This document shows, piece after piece, positions 35,386 to 44,613 of a stretch of 64,000 bases of DNA. Numbering within the stretch: the first letter of the stretch is position 1; the number at the start of each line of letters is the position of its first letter. The translations under genes and the position numbers were made by a program. This stretch comes from Candidatus Woesearchaeota archaeon (GTDB taxonomy: Archaea; Nanobdellota; Nanobdellia; Woesearchaeales; UBA11576), in assembly GCA_018675335.1 (NCBI GenBank), contig JABGYH010000001.1, forward strand, positions 186,908 through 250,907. The letters run 5' to 3'. The notes under the pieces are model-generated. The model was not told where the DNA came from. It made no database searches and worked only from the letters and a program-made list of their open reading frames with translations.

Positions 35386-36684
35386 ATGAATAAACTTCAA
35401 ATACAATCCAAACTAAGTTTATCTAAAGAAATAAAAAAAGCATTATCTAATGCTCAAAATCACATATTAAACGAACAATCTGAAAATGGATCTTGGAACC
35501 TTAAACAAGGTAGCAAAATTAATGGACCTGAATTCTATTTTTCACCAATTATTGTAACCGCACTTGCAATTAAAAGTTTAGTATTATTAAAAATAAGAAC
35601 TCCTGAACAAATAAATAAAGGAATTTATTTTTTGTATTCACAAAAATTAGATAATACCACCCTTGTTGATTTATTTGCATATCAATTAGCAGGATTACAA
35701 TATTCTAATTGCCCAATTATTGAAAAAAAGAAAAATAAAATATTAAATATTATTTTAAACAAACAAGATTCAAAAGGTTTTTGGCCTTCATTTCCAAAAA
35801 CATCTAATCTAACTAATTTTTGCGTGGTATCAACATTAAAAAAATTTATTTGTGATGGTGCACTTACCAAAATGAAACAATGGCTTTTGAAAAATAAAGC
35901 AAAAGACAATATCGGCTGGGGCTTTAATGAAAATTCCACTCAATCTCAAGTTTCATTTACTGCAGGAGCAATAAGAGTTTTATTATATTGTGGAGAAAAA
36001 CATTCTTCAAACGAAATAATTATTGCAAAAAAATTCATTTTAGAAAATCAATTACCTTGCGGAGGCTGGCATTCTTCAGATCTAACTCATTCAGATTCTG
36101 CAACTAGTTATGGCACTGCATCAACTCTAGTCGCATTAATGCTTTGCATGAATAATCCAATTAATGAAAAAATAGAAAAAGGTATCAAGTGTTTATTAAA
36201 TATGCAAAATAAAGATGGAGGTTGGCCACTTACTCACGGAGAAGAAAGTCAAATGTATACTACATTCTATGCAATTCAAGCACTCACCTATTTTGTTTAT
36301 TTACAAGACGAACTTAAAAAGAAAGAACTTAAAAATATTTTAGAAACAGATCTCTGTCCTGAATTCACCCATTATTTATTAGCTAGATTTTCAGAAGATC
36401 TAAAAACACGTTACAAAAACTCATACAAAAATTTATTAGTTGAAAAATCAATTGCAACAACTAAACAAGCAGCAAAAAGAAGATTTCAAATTCTTAAAAT
36501 TCTAGAAGAAAAAGGTGCTCTAGATACCGCAGAAATTATTGATGAACTAAAACAAGACGCAGAATATAGACATTTACATAAAAGATCCCACATTGCCCAA
36601 ATAAAAAATGATGTCGTTGCAATGATGAATTTAGGATTAATTTATGAAGAAAGAAGAAAATATTATGCAGTTATAAAAATATAA
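35386..36684 (+). CDS. Prenyltransferase/squalene-cyclase-type alpha/alpha-toroid fused to a winged helix
   Basis: 432 residues. Residues ~15-315 contain repeats of the terpene-cyclase/prenyltransferase alpha/alpha toroid: ILNEQSENGSWN, ILNKQDSKGFWPS, FILENQLPCGGWHSSD, LLNMQNKDGGWPLTHGEESQ (QxxDGGW-type QW motifs). The catalytic Asp-rich DxDD of squalene-hopene cyclase is not evident; HSDSATSYGTA is present instead. Residues ~365-432 look like a winged helix (KRRFQILKILEEKGALDTAEIIDEL, IKNDVVAMMNLGLIYEERRKYYAV). The fusion suggests a DNA-binding sensor using the toroid as a ligand- or protein-binding domain. TATA and spacing predict a leaderless start. Confidence 0.75.
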   Translation: MNKLQIQSKLSLSKEIKKALSNAQNHILNEQSENGSWNLKQGSKINGPEFYFSPIIVTALAIKSLVLLKIRTPEQINKGIYFLYSQKLDNTTLVDLFAYQLAGLQYSNCPIIEKKKNKILNIILNKQDSKGFWPSFPKTSNLTNFCVVSTLKKFICDGALTKMKQWLLKNKAKDNIGWGFNENSTQSQVSFTAGAIRVLLYCGEKHSSNEIIIAKKFILENQLPCGGWHSSDLTHSDSATSYGTASTLVALMLCMNNPINEKIEKGIKCLLNMQNKDGGWPLTHGEESQMYTTFYAIQALTYFVYLQDELKKKELKNILETDLCPEFTHYLLARFSEDLKTRYKNSYKNLLVEKSIATTKQAAKRRFQILKILEEKGALDTAEIIDELKQDAEYRHLHKRSHIAQIKNDVVAMMNLGLIYEERRKYYAVIKI

Positions 36685-36765
36685 CATACTTGCTGACTTC
36701 AAATAAAAAATAGAAAAAAAATTGATAAAAAATTGATAAAAAATTTAATAATAAAATTTCTTTTA

Positions 36766-37110
36766 TTATTTTTCTGCTAATTCTTTGACAGACTTTAATG
36801 CAACAACAATTGCTGCAGGTGCAACAAACACTTTAATGAATGTTAACATACTGCTTAAAGTCGTACCTAATGGATCAAATATCGTATTTAATACAATTAA
36901 ATTTGCAGATCCTGCTGCGATTAATGCAATTACTGCAATTAAAAATGCAGTTGTTTCTTTAGCATTTACATTTAAAAAACCAACAATTAAACCTAAAGCT
37001 ACTAGTACAAGTACAACCCAAGAACTAGTTGTTTGGAATAATGCGGCGATAATTGCTAATAGAATTCCTGCAATAAACGCATAGTGTCCATGTTTATGAT
37101 GTATTGCCAT
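36766..37110 (-). CDS. Small membrane protein of unknown function
   Basis: 114 residues after a GAGGTG SD. His-rich N-terminus (MAIHHKHGHY) then four hydrophobic segments (about 10-28, 31-48, 55-73 and 90-105), so an integral membrane protein. No family recognised. It is 79 nt downstream of another small membrane protein gene on the same strand, and the two may form an operon. Confidence 0.7.
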   Translation of the reverse strand: MAIHHKHGHYAFIAGILLAIIAALFQTTSSWVVLVLVALGLIVGFLNVNAKETTAFLIAVIALIAAGSANLIVLNTIFDPLGTTLSSMLTFIKVFVAPAAIVVALKSVKELAEK

Positions 37111-37189
37111 AAATTCACCTCTTTTTTAAATATTTAATAAAAAAAACAATTATGAAAATAAAATCTATTAATTATAATCAAACAAATAA

Positions 37190-37534
37190 TTATTCAGTTT
37201 TTATTCTTTGTTCAATTTCTTGTAATTGCTGATCAATTGAATCAATATGACTGTTTATATGACCAATATTTTTTACTTGTTTGACAGGTCTCATTTTAAC
37301 GAGTTTTACTACGTTTGCAATTAACACTGCAGCCAAAACAAATACCATAAGCGCAATAGTAATTCCAGCAGCAGATTGTGGTCCCTTAAGTGTATCTTGT
37401 TCAGTACTAGTCATTCCACTAATAGAAGAACTCATATCTGTTTGTGGCGACGCAACAATTAATGCTCCAGCCATTGCTAACAAGAATAATCCGGTAACTA
37501 CAAATGCACGTAATAATTCTGCTTTTTTATTCAA
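37190..37534 (-). CDS. Small two-helix membrane protein with coiled-coil tail
   Basis: 114 residues from TTG 37534, which has a strong GAGGGG SD 6 nt upstream; no ATG fits. Two hydrophobic helices (about 8-28 and 55-76) flank a polar Ser/Thr/Gln loop (SPQTDMSSSISGMTSTEQD). The C-terminus is basic, then a short coiled coil (HIDSIDQQLQEIEQRIKTE). Not recognised. Proximity to the downstream four-helix protein suggests a common membrane complex, which is inference only. Confidence 0.68.
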   Translation of the reverse strand: MNKKAELLRAFVVTGLFLLAMAGALIVASPQTDMSSSISGMTSTEQDTLKGPQSAAGITIALMVFVLAAVLIANVVKLVKMRPVKQVKNIGHINSHIDSIDQQLQEIEQRIKTE

Positions 37535-37730
37535 TTTAAACCCCTCAATAACTCAATTCAATCAAATCGAGTATTTAAATCTTATGTTTTTTATAAAGAT
37601 ATTTGAATAATATGAGAGGAGATAATCAAACACAATTCAAAAAAATAACATATTTAACCAGAATAGAATAATAAACATAATTTAAACTTAAAATTAAACT
37701 CACAAGTAAACTAAAAAAAATTAAGGTAAC

Positions 37731-38816
37731 CTAACTAATATTATCTAAAATACTGTGTGCATTAAATGCATTGAGTCCAGTAACTAATTCTTTATCAGAA
37801 CTTAATCTAGAAATAAGAATTGTTTTCAAACTAGAAACTTCTGTTTCACTTACTCTTGCAAAACGATCTACTTCAATTAAACCATAGGGGTATCCTAAAA
37901 AAACTGGATCACAACTATTTTCTTTAAGTAACCAAATAACTTTTTCGATTTTCTCAAGAGGTATTTGTTCAACAAGACTTGTTTTCCCTAGTTCAAATCT
38001 AAATACATAATTAGCATGTAAATTTAATTTTACAAACATAATCTCTGCTAAATGATTTTCACAATTAATTTGAACTAAATTTTTACAATACCAAATATCT
38101 GATTGAGCTTTTGAATTTAAAAAAGAAACTGCAGGCTCTGCTTTATCAGTAAATAAATTAGATGATTTTGCAAGCGAACACACCCTAAAATTTTTTGAAT
38201 TTGCAACAAATACTAATTCATCCATCAAATCTTTTTCAATAGGGTATTTTGTTTCTAAAACTCCATCAAGAATAACAAATCCTAAATCAACATTTAAGTT
38301 CTCAACTACTTGTTTTGCAAAATTTATTTCCGCAAGACGTCTACAAACATCAACAACTGATCGTATATCTGCTCTTTTACCCGCAGCAACTATGCTCTCA
38401 TGCGTTGAATTAATCAAATACCCATCTAAAAATTTAAAATGAATTTTGCTTTCTTTTTCTTGAGAAAATATATGAACTTTATAATTAATTTTATCCCCAA
38501 CAGATTCTGAATTTATAAGACAAAAAAATTCAAATCTTTGAGTCGATATTCGCTCATTATTTTTATACAAATTAGCACATAGTCTGATTAATTGAATTGA
38601 AAAATTAGGACTACTTATCAATTCAAAATTTCCCCCATCAACAAATAATAAAGCGTCTTGATTAATTTTATCAGGTATTTTTTTAAAATTTGTTGAAGTA
38701 ATTGGTAAAGAAACATAATTTTTACTTCCAAAAAGTATTTTATTTGAATTTTTATCTACTAACTTAATTTTTTTAATTTCTTTACATATTTGATTTAATA
38801 ATTCGTTTGTATTCAT
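37731..38816 (-). CDS. nurA: NurA-domain 5'-3' nuclease
   Basis: 361 residues from ATG 38816 (an earlier TTG is possible). NurA is a ring-shaped dimeric nuclease that works with the HerA translocase in DNA-end resection. Visible motifs: LLFVDGGNFEL (first catalytic Asp), VILDGVLETKYP (second Asp), FRFELGKTSL and the C-terminal GYPYGLIEVDRFARVS, matching the family's GYPy-L-x-x-A-D/H. herA is not in this window although the two are usually adjacent in archaea. A TATA-like GTTTAAAT lies upstream. Confidence 0.83.
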   Translation of the reverse strand: MNTNELLNQICKEIKKIKLVDKNSNKILFGSKNYVSLPITSTNFKKIPDKINQDALLFVDGGNFELISSPNFSIQLIRLCANLYKNNERISTQRFEFFCLINSESVGDKINYKVHIFSQEKESKIHFKFLDGYLINSTHESIVAAGKRADIRSVVDVCRRLAEINFAKQVVENLNVDLGFVILDGVLETKYPIEKDLMDELVFVANSKNFRVCSLAKSSNLFTDKAEPAVSFLNSKAQSDIWYCKNLVQINCENHLAEIMFVKLNLHANYVFRFELGKTSLVEQIPLEKIEKVIWLLKENSCDPVFLGYPYGLIEVDRFARVSETEVSSLKTILISRLSSDKELVTGLNAFNAHSILDNIS

Positions 38817-38958
38817 CCACAATTCACGTTAAAACTAAAACAAAGAATAGAATTTAAACATTGTGATTAGTTTATAAAAACTAAACTTAAAAACCACAAA
38901 TAATCAAATTTAGAGAAACAAAACAATAAAAACAAAATCAAAGAAATAAACTAATTAC

Positions 38959-39444
38959 TTAATTAACAGAGCATCGCCCTTTAACACAAATATCTTCAAT
39001 AGAATTATCATATGAATTTAATGAATTCAATTCAACTTGTTCTAAATCAACATATATCCCTTGTTTAAATTGTTCAATGTTACAATCCTTTAAAGTCACA
39101 TTATTAACTCCAATCGCATAAATTCCAACACCAACATTATTTCCTCTAATAATTGAGCCCCTACAATCCAAAACCAAATTATCAGATTTTATTGCAATTG
39201 CAATCCCATTTTCTTTTGAAAAAGTAAAATCATAAACTCCTGGAGTAAGCATTACACTTTCAGTTACAACCCAGGTTTTAGTTATAATATTTGATTCAGC
39301 GCCTGAATTTGTAACATCCATACTCGCACTACCAGTAATTCCTGGCTCAGTAGTCACTCCAAACAGAAAACTAAGTAATAAAATAAAGAATCCTGCGAGT
39401 ATAACTGTGTTTTGAATGTATTTTCTGCGCTTATGAGATTTCAT
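38959..39444 (-). CDS. Secreted protein with a beta-helix-like (NosD/CASH-type) segment
   Basis: 161 residues. One N-terminal hydrophobic segment (about 12-30) anchors or exports it. Residues ~85-150 show parallel-beta-helix features seen at the start of NosD-like proteins: SDNLVLDCRGSIIRGN, VGIYAIGVNNVTLKDCNIEQF, GIYVDLEQVEL. Only about three coils, so it is much shorter than known NosD proteins; a truncated or minimal version is possible. TATA (ATTTAAAT, near 39470) is 26 nt before the ATG. Confidence 0.68.
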   Translation of the reverse strand: MKSHKRRKYIQNTVILAGFFILLLSFLFGVTTEPGITGSASMDVTNSGAESNIITKTWVVTESVMLTPGVYDFTFSKENGIAIAIKSDNLVLDCRGSIIRGNNVGVGIYAIGVNNVTLKDCNIEQFKQGIYVDLEQVELNSLNSYDNSIEDICVKGRCSVN

Positions 39445-39531
39445 TTTTTGATTTAAACATCGAGGAGTATTTAAATGTTACTCTGTTTTTTTCCATAACA
39501 TTTTTAAAAGGCTGCCGGTTTTTAACGCTAA

Positions 39532-41901
39532 ATGAGTGCAAAATATGAATTAATCATTTGTGAAAAGCCAACCGCAGCTAAAAAGATTGCAGAGGCGCTA
39601 GCAGATGGAAAAGCAATTAGAGAGAATGCAAATGGCGTTCCTTATTTTCTTGTAACTCATGGTTCTCAAGACATTGTTGTTTGTTCAGCATTAGGTCATT
39701 TGTATGGTTTAGCTGAAAAAAATAAAGGTAAATGGGATTATCCTGTTTTTGATATTGAATGGAAACCTGCATCTGAAACTCAAAAAGGTAGTTCTCCTTC
39801 AAAAAAATTCATAACATTACTGCGAAAGCTTGGAAAAAATGCAGATAAATTTACAGTTGCAACAGATTATGATATTGAAGGAGAAGTTATTGGACATAAT
39901 GTAATTAAATATGCATTAAAACAAGATGATGCTAATCGAATGAAATTCTCCACATTAACAAAAAAAGCACTTATTGATTCATATGAAAATAAAAATAAAA
40001 CAATTAATTGGGGTCAAGCAAACGCAGGTGAAACTCGTCACTTTCTTGATTGGATGTATGGTATAAATGTCAGTCGAGCACTAACATTATCAATAAAAGC
40101 AGCATCCGGAATGTATAAAATTTTATCTTCAGGTCGTGTTCAAGGTCCAGCACTAAAAATCATTGTTGATCGTGAATTAGATATTAAAGCATTTATTCCA
40201 GTCCCATATTGGCAAATTGAATTAAATGGAAATACTAAATTAAAAGAACCATTAATTTCTTGGCATAAAGAAGATAAATTTTGGGAAAAACCAAAAGCAG
40301 ACGAAGCTATGGCAAAAACTCAAAATCAAAAAGAAGCAATTGTAGATTCAATTGATACAAAAGAGTTCAACCAACAACCACCAACACCATTTGATTTAAC
40401 TTCACTTCAAATCGAAGCTTATCGTACATTAAAAATTCCACCTAAAAGAACACTTGAATTAGCTCAAAGTTTATACATAGCAGGTTTGATTTCTTATCCA
40501 AGAACATCATCCCAAAAACTTCCAAAAGAACTTAATTTAAAATCAATTATTCAAAGTTTAAAAAGTCAACCAAATTACACTGAATTATGTATGCAACTTC
40601 TAAAAACTGATTTAAAACCAAATGAAGGTACAAAATCAGATCCAGCCCATCCAGCAATTCATCCAACAGGAGAAGTTGGAAACCTAACTGGTAAAGATTT
40701 TGATTTATACGATTTAATTGTTCGACGATTCCTCGCATGTTTTGCAGAACCTGCAATTAGACAAACAATTAAAGCAATTTTAAATGTTAATACTGAATTA
40801 TTTGTAACTAAAGGAACAACAACAATAAAAAAAGGATGGCACGTATTTTATGGAAAATATGCTAATTTTAAAGAAGAAGAACTTCCTAAATTTACAAAAG
40901 GAGACATTATTGACATATCCAAAATTGAACTGCATTCTAAAGAAACTACTCCCCCTAAACGTTACACTCAAGCGTCAATAATTAAAGAACTTGAGAAAAA
41001 TGGACTTGGTACAAAATCTACCAGAGCAACTATTGTTGATAACTTATTTCAAAGAGGATATGTGAAAAGCAAATCTATTGAAGCAACAGATTTAGGAATT
41101 AAAACTATTGCAACTTTGAAAAAATTCTGTCCAGATATTATTAATGTAGATCTTACAAGAAATTTTGAACTTGAAATGGAACAAATTCGTGAAGAAAAAA
41201 AACGAAAAGAAGATGTTTTAGATGATGCAAAAAAAATTCTTACTAAAATACTCGAACAATTCAGAAAAAATGAAAAAGATATTGGTAAAGAATTAAGTGA
41301 TGCAACCAAACAAACATCAAAAGCAATGGCGCGCGTTGGCGAATGTCCAGTTTGTAATGAAGGAACTCTTGAAATTAGACGAGGTAAATTTGGTAACTTT
41401 GTTGCATGCGATTCATATCCTGAATGTAAAACTACATTTTCCTTGCCTGCAGGAGCATTATTCAAAGGCGCAGACAAAGATTGCGAAAGTTGTAAATACC
41501 CATTAATTCAAGTTATTAGAAAAGCAAAAAGACCTCAAGAATTATGTATTAATCCTGATTGCCCTTCAAAAGCATTAAGTAAAGAAGAAGAGCAAAGTAA
41601 AGGAGAACTAGAAAATACTCCTTGTCCAAAATGCAAAGAAGGAAAATTACTTTTAAGAAAATCTATTTATGGTGCATTTTATGGTTGTGATAAATATCCT
41701 AAATGTAAGTTCCTTCAAGGAATTGGAGAAGATCAAGAAACTGCACTCAAAAAAGCTATTGCACGCGAAGCTAATCAAGCAAAGTTTGCAAAGAAAAAAA
41801 CTACTAAAAAGAAAACTACCAAGAAAAAAACTGTGAAAAAGAAGACAGTTAAAAAAACAACTAAAAAGAAAACTGTTACAAAAAAAACAATAAAAAAATA
41901 A
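39532..41901 (+). CDS. topA: DNA topoisomerase I (type IA, archaeal)
   Basis: 789 residues. Toprim domain at the start (LIICEKPTAAKKIAEAL; acidic DYDIEGEVIG), type IA core with catalytic Tyr in GLISYPRTSSQ (near residue 321), and three C-terminal zinc ribbons: CPVCNEG with CDSYPEC, CESCKYP with CINPDC, and CPKCKEG with CDKYPKC. The last ~35 residues are a Lys/Thr-rich tail (KKTTKKKT-type repeats), which probably binds DNA or RNA nonspecifically. Relaxes negative supercoils. A TATA-like TTTTTAAAAG lies at 39501-39510. Convergent with the Tat cluster's last gene. Confidence 0.95.
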   Translation: MSAKYELIICEKPTAAKKIAEALADGKAIRENANGVPYFLVTHGSQDIVVCSALGHLYGLAEKNKGKWDYPVFDIEWKPASETQKGSSPSKKFITLLRKLGKNADKFTVATDYDIEGEVIGHNVIKYALKQDDANRMKFSTLTKKALIDSYENKNKTINWGQANAGETRHFLDWMYGINVSRALTLSIKAASGMYKILSSGRVQGPALKIIVDRELDIKAFIPVPYWQIELNGNTKLKEPLISWHKEDKFWEKPKADEAMAKTQNQKEAIVDSIDTKEFNQQPPTPFDLTSLQIEAYRTLKIPPKRTLELAQSLYIAGLISYPRTSSQKLPKELNLKSIIQSLKSQPNYTELCMQLLKTDLKPNEGTKSDPAHPAIHPTGEVGNLTGKDFDLYDLIVRRFLACFAEPAIRQTIKAILNVNTELFVTKGTTTIKKGWHVFYGKYANFKEEELPKFTKGDIIDISKIELHSKETTPPKRYTQASIIKELEKNGLGTKSTRATIVDNLFQRGYVKSKSIEATDLGIKTIATLKKFCPDIINVDLTRNFELEMEQIREEKKRKEDVLDDAKKILTKILEQFRKNEKDIGKELSDATKQTSKAMARVGECPVCNEGTLEIRRGKFGNFVACDSYPECKTTFSLPAGALFKGADKDCESCKYPLIQVIRKAKRPQELCINPDCPSKALSKEEEQSKGELENTPCPKCKEGKLLLRKSIYGAFYGCDKYPKCKFLQGIGEDQETALKKAIAREANQAKFAKKKTTKKKTTKKKTVKKKTVKKTTKKKTVTKKTIKK

Positions 41902-41912
41902 ATTAAAAAATT

Positions 41913-42098
41913 CTAAAAATCTTTAAGCTCCTCGCTTACAAAATTATACGGCCTAAATCTACCAAGTTTATGATCAAGCATTCTTACCTTCGGTGCAGGA
42001 GAGATAGTGGTTTCAAACGTTAAAAATCCAGAGTGGCCCACATAATTTAAAGCAGTAATTGCAGGTAGTGTTCGAGATATAACTGATTTTTCTATATC
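41913..42098 (-). other. In-frame coding continuation beyond an amber codon of the 42099-42476 gene
   Basis: Directly after the TAG at 42099-42101 the same frame stays open for 61 codons to a second TAG at 41913-41915. The conceptual product (DIEKSVISRTLPAITALNYVGHSG, then FLTFETTISPAP and HKLGRFRPYNFVSEELKDF) looks like ordinary protein rather than noise, with no start codon of its own near the amber. So either the gene carries a nonsense mutation or the codon is read through. Confidence 0.55.
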
Positions 42099-42476
42099 CT
42101 AATTAAAAACAATACCTTGAGATTTATCAATCACTAATAAATTATAATCAAACTTGACCCAACTTCTCAAAGAACGATTACGACAAACATTTGAGGCATA
42201 AAGAACATAAGTATAATTAGAATCTTTAAGAGAATTTGAAACAACGGGAAAACCATTTATGTTTCCAACTGCAGTTACTGATTTTGCTTCAACAAACGCA
42301 ACTCTATTTTCACTTGTTTCAACTAAAGAACCATTTTCAGTAAATAAAGTAAAACGAGGATCTTCATAACGTTGTTTTACCCTGCTCAAAATAAATTGTT
42401 GGGTAAACCAATCATTACTACCTCGAACTATATCAGATAATTCTATGTCTGGTTTTATTCTAAACAAATTTTTCAT
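42099..42476 (-). CDS. Unknown protein, last gene of the ten-gene cluster, possibly amber-interrupted
   Basis: 125 residues from ATG 42476 (a TTG three codons earlier is also open). Soluble; contains FILSRVKQRYEDPRFTLFTENG, SYVLYASN-like strand and WVKFDYNLLVIDKSQGIVFN before the TAG. No recognised family. It follows the 43331-42504 gene by 27 nt. If the amber is read through, the product would be 187 residues. TAG is used as a normal stop elsewhere in the window (for example in the 44607-45257 gene and the Lon-like gene), so a reassigned code is not supported generally. Confidence 0.55.
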   Translation of the reverse strand: MKNLFRIKPDIELSDIVRGSNDWFTQQFILSRVKQRYEDPRFTLFTENGSLVETSENRVAFVEAKSVTAVGNINGFPVVSNSLKDSNYTYVLYASNVCRNRSLRSWVKFDYNLLVIDKSQGIVFN

Positions 42477-42503
42477 TTCAAACAAACTCGTATTTTCTAA
42501 AAA

Positions 42504-43331
42504 TCACAAATACATATCTCCCCTAACACCTGATTTGATACTGAGAGATCGATCATATGCTTGATGAAGTATCCCCCCATAAGAATCCCCAAGATTTTCT
42601 TTGATAATTATTTGTCTTGCAGACTCAAACCAACCAGGATTTTTACTTCCAGCTTCAATTAATTTCATAATCAACGTTCCAACATATTTTTGTCGAACAG
42701 ATTCTAAGCTTTGAGTGCCAGGAGTTCCTTCGACATCATATCGTTTAGTTCCAAAATTTGACCAATGCATAAGTTTTCCTTCAGTTAAAAGAGAATATGT
42801 CAAAAAATCTCGGCCTTGTAGTGGAGGTTTTCCTTCTGTTGCAACTGCAATCTCTGATTCAATAATTAAATCTCTTTGTTCTGGACTTAAAAATATTCTA
42901 CTGCCTAACAAAAATTCTAATTTCGCAGCACCAGATTCATACTGAGGTGGCGTACCAGATATTGCAAAAAAAGACTGAGCATATTGTTCAAAAACCGCAT
43001 CAAATAATTTAAATGCAACTCCTTTATTTACATCAGATACTTTTTCAAATGCTTTTTTCATTCGAGACCCAGGCGCAGCCATTAAATTAAATGCGCCTAA
43101 TTCACTAAATTGATCTGCAAAAAAATCTAACAAATATGCATCTTGATATAATTGAGGAATAAATTTGAATTCATCACTTTCTAAAAAAGAAGGCAACCTA
43201 CCAAATTCAGCAGTTGAACCTACGCTAACTCGCGTATTAATCATGCCGCTCAAATATTCGACATATAATAAATTTGCAATATCTTGCATTGCTTCTTTTC
43301 CAACAATTAATTCTAACGCTTTATTTTTCAT
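42504..43331 (-). CDS. Unknown protein of the ten-gene cluster (gene 9)
   Basis: 275 residues, soluble and mostly helical, with no signal peptide. The ATG at 43331 has an AGGAG SD and overlaps the end of the upstream Tat-signal gene by 11 nt, so translation is coupled. I see no motif (Phe/Tyr-rich helices, a GKPPLQGRDFLTYSLLTEGKL segment). Function unknown; it is the cytoplasmic partner of exported neighbours only by position. Confidence 0.65.
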   Translation of the reverse strand: MKNKALELIVGKEAMQDIANLLYVEYLSGMINTRVSVGSTAEFGRLPSFLESDEFKFIPQLYQDAYLLDFFADQFSELGAFNLMAAPGSRMKKAFEKVSDVNKGVAFKLFDAVFEQYAQSFFAISGTPPQYESGAAKLEFLLGSRIFLSPEQRDLIIESEIAVATEGKPPLQGRDFLTYSLLTEGKLMHWSNFGTKRYDVEGTPGTQSLESVRQKYVGTLIMKLIEAGSKNPGWFESARQIIIKENLGDSYGGILHQAYDRSLSIKSGVRGDMYL

Positions 43332-44172
43332 TTTTTTCTCCTAATTGTTCTTCAACATAAAATTGACGAATATCCCTATAAACTTCCGCTTGCACAAATG
43401 CAAATTCAGGTTTTCTCAAATCAATTTTCACATAAGATAACTCAGACTCCCCATCCAAACCAGAATTGGCAGCATAGTCTCCTCGATAAAATTTCATAGT
43501 AACTGGAACTAAATTATGAGAATCAACTGTTACCTCAACTAATTGTATATCCACAGAAGGTTCAATCGATTTAGAAGAAAATTGAAAATAATGATTAAAA
43601 TTACCTAACAAATCCATAGCTTGAGATAATTTAACTTGCACTTTTTTTCTATCCTCAAATTTAGTTGGTATTTTTTGACTTTGAGTTCCCACAACATCAA
43701 TCCCATAATTAGGAGAATACTTTAAACAAGTTTCAAATACTACCCGAGCAGAACTTAATTTTGATTGTCCAGAGGAATGTCTATGCGGTGCTAAACTTTT
43801 AAGCATTTTAAAATATTTAGCCACATTTTGAACAGAAACATCCCCAGTCATAAAATAAATTAAAGGATCTGCTAAAAAAACTAACGGATCTCTTCTTTGA
43901 TTTTGTGGTTCTCTTGAACTAATTATTCGTTTAGGAACTCCAAATTCACGAGGCACAAATTCAGACTCAGTTAAATGACGCATCAGACCCATTTCTAAAT
44001 AACATTGAACTGACGAATCAATCTTTGGAACTAATCTAACAGAAGGTTTGGGCTGCCCACACATGTTTTGAACTAAATCGCCTAAATCGGTTAAATTCCC
44101 TGCAGCAAATCCTAAAACCGCAGCACCCACAAAACCCAACAATCCTCTTCTTGAAATTTTATTATTGCTCAT
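43321..44172 (-). CDS. Tat-signal exported protein of unknown function, paralogue of 45272-46069
   Basis: 283 residues. The N-terminus has a twin-arginine signal, SRRGLLGF followed by a hydrophobic stretch (AAVLGFAAGNL), so export in folded form is expected. The body shares PLIYFMTGDV and a KFYRGDYAANSG block with the other Tat protein of this cluster (PALLYFLTGDV, LYKDDFSLNS), so they are paralogues. Mature region appears beta-rich. No known domain; no cofactor-binding motif seen. Confidence 0.7.
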   Translation of the reverse strand: MSNNKISRRGLLGFVGAAVLGFAAGNLTDLGDLVQNMCGQPKPSVRLVPKIDSSVQCYLEMGLMRHLTESEFVPREFGVPKRIISSREPQNQRRDPLVFLADPLIYFMTGDVSVQNVAKYFKMLKSLAPHRHSSGQSKLSSARVVFETCLKYSPNYGIDVVGTQSQKIPTKFEDRKKVQVKLSQAMDLLGNFNHYFQFSSKSIEPSVDIQLVEVTVDSHNLVPVTMKFYRGDYAANSGLDGESELSYVKIDLRKPEFAFVQAEVYRDIRQFYVEEQLGEKNEK

Positions 44173-44187
44173 TTTTTATCAACTCAA

Positions 44188-44613
44188 TTATTTTTTAATT
44201 TCATATTTTTCTGCAACTCGATACAAAGGATCTGGATTAAATCTCAACTCTGTATTTGGATTAATAATCATATTAACCGAATCTAAATCAAGTCCAACAT
44301 CGATATGACTTACAAATACACCAATAGTCGAATATGGACTCGTATAACGATCACACGCAACTCTTAACGTAGAACCACGTAACAAATCCTCATCAAAACT
44401 TTGACTATCCCAGTATGATTTCGCACTTTTACCACCTGGATAAAAACACATTAATTTGGCAGGAGAATAATGTTCCTCGCAAGGATGATCTAATTGATCT
44501 CTCCTCAACCCATTGCCCAATTCTATTTCATGAGCTAACTCATCTAAAAAGAAAATTAAACGATCAGAATCAATTGAGTATTTTTCAGGATAAGATCTAA
44601 ATGTTTCTAACAT
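44188..44613 (-). CDS. Unknown small protein, family A member (gene 7)
   Basis: 141 residues with a GGAGGG SD. It starts MLETFRSYPEKYSIDSDRLIFFLDEL and ends NPDPLYRVAEKYEIKK. The gene at 47079-47513 starts MFEKFRSFKAEYDIAPDNLRLFVDEL and ends NPEPVYRVAEKYAI, so the two are paralogues with conserved ends and diverged middles. The ATG overlaps the end of the preceding gene by 7 nt. No other family known; two Cys in the middle. Confidence 0.68.
   Translation of the reverse strand: MLETFRSYPEKYSIDSDRLIFFLDELAHEIELGNGLRRDQLDHPCEEHYSPAKLMCFYPGGKSAKSYWDSQSFDEDLLRGSTLRVACDRYTSPYSTIGVFVSHIDVGLDLDSVNMIINPNTELRFNPDPLYRVAEKYEIKK

Noticed and set aside
41913-42101. Genome-wide TAG reassignment
   Set aside because: Other genes in the window end normally at TAG, for example at 44607-44609 and at 51297-51299, so only the single amber is notable.
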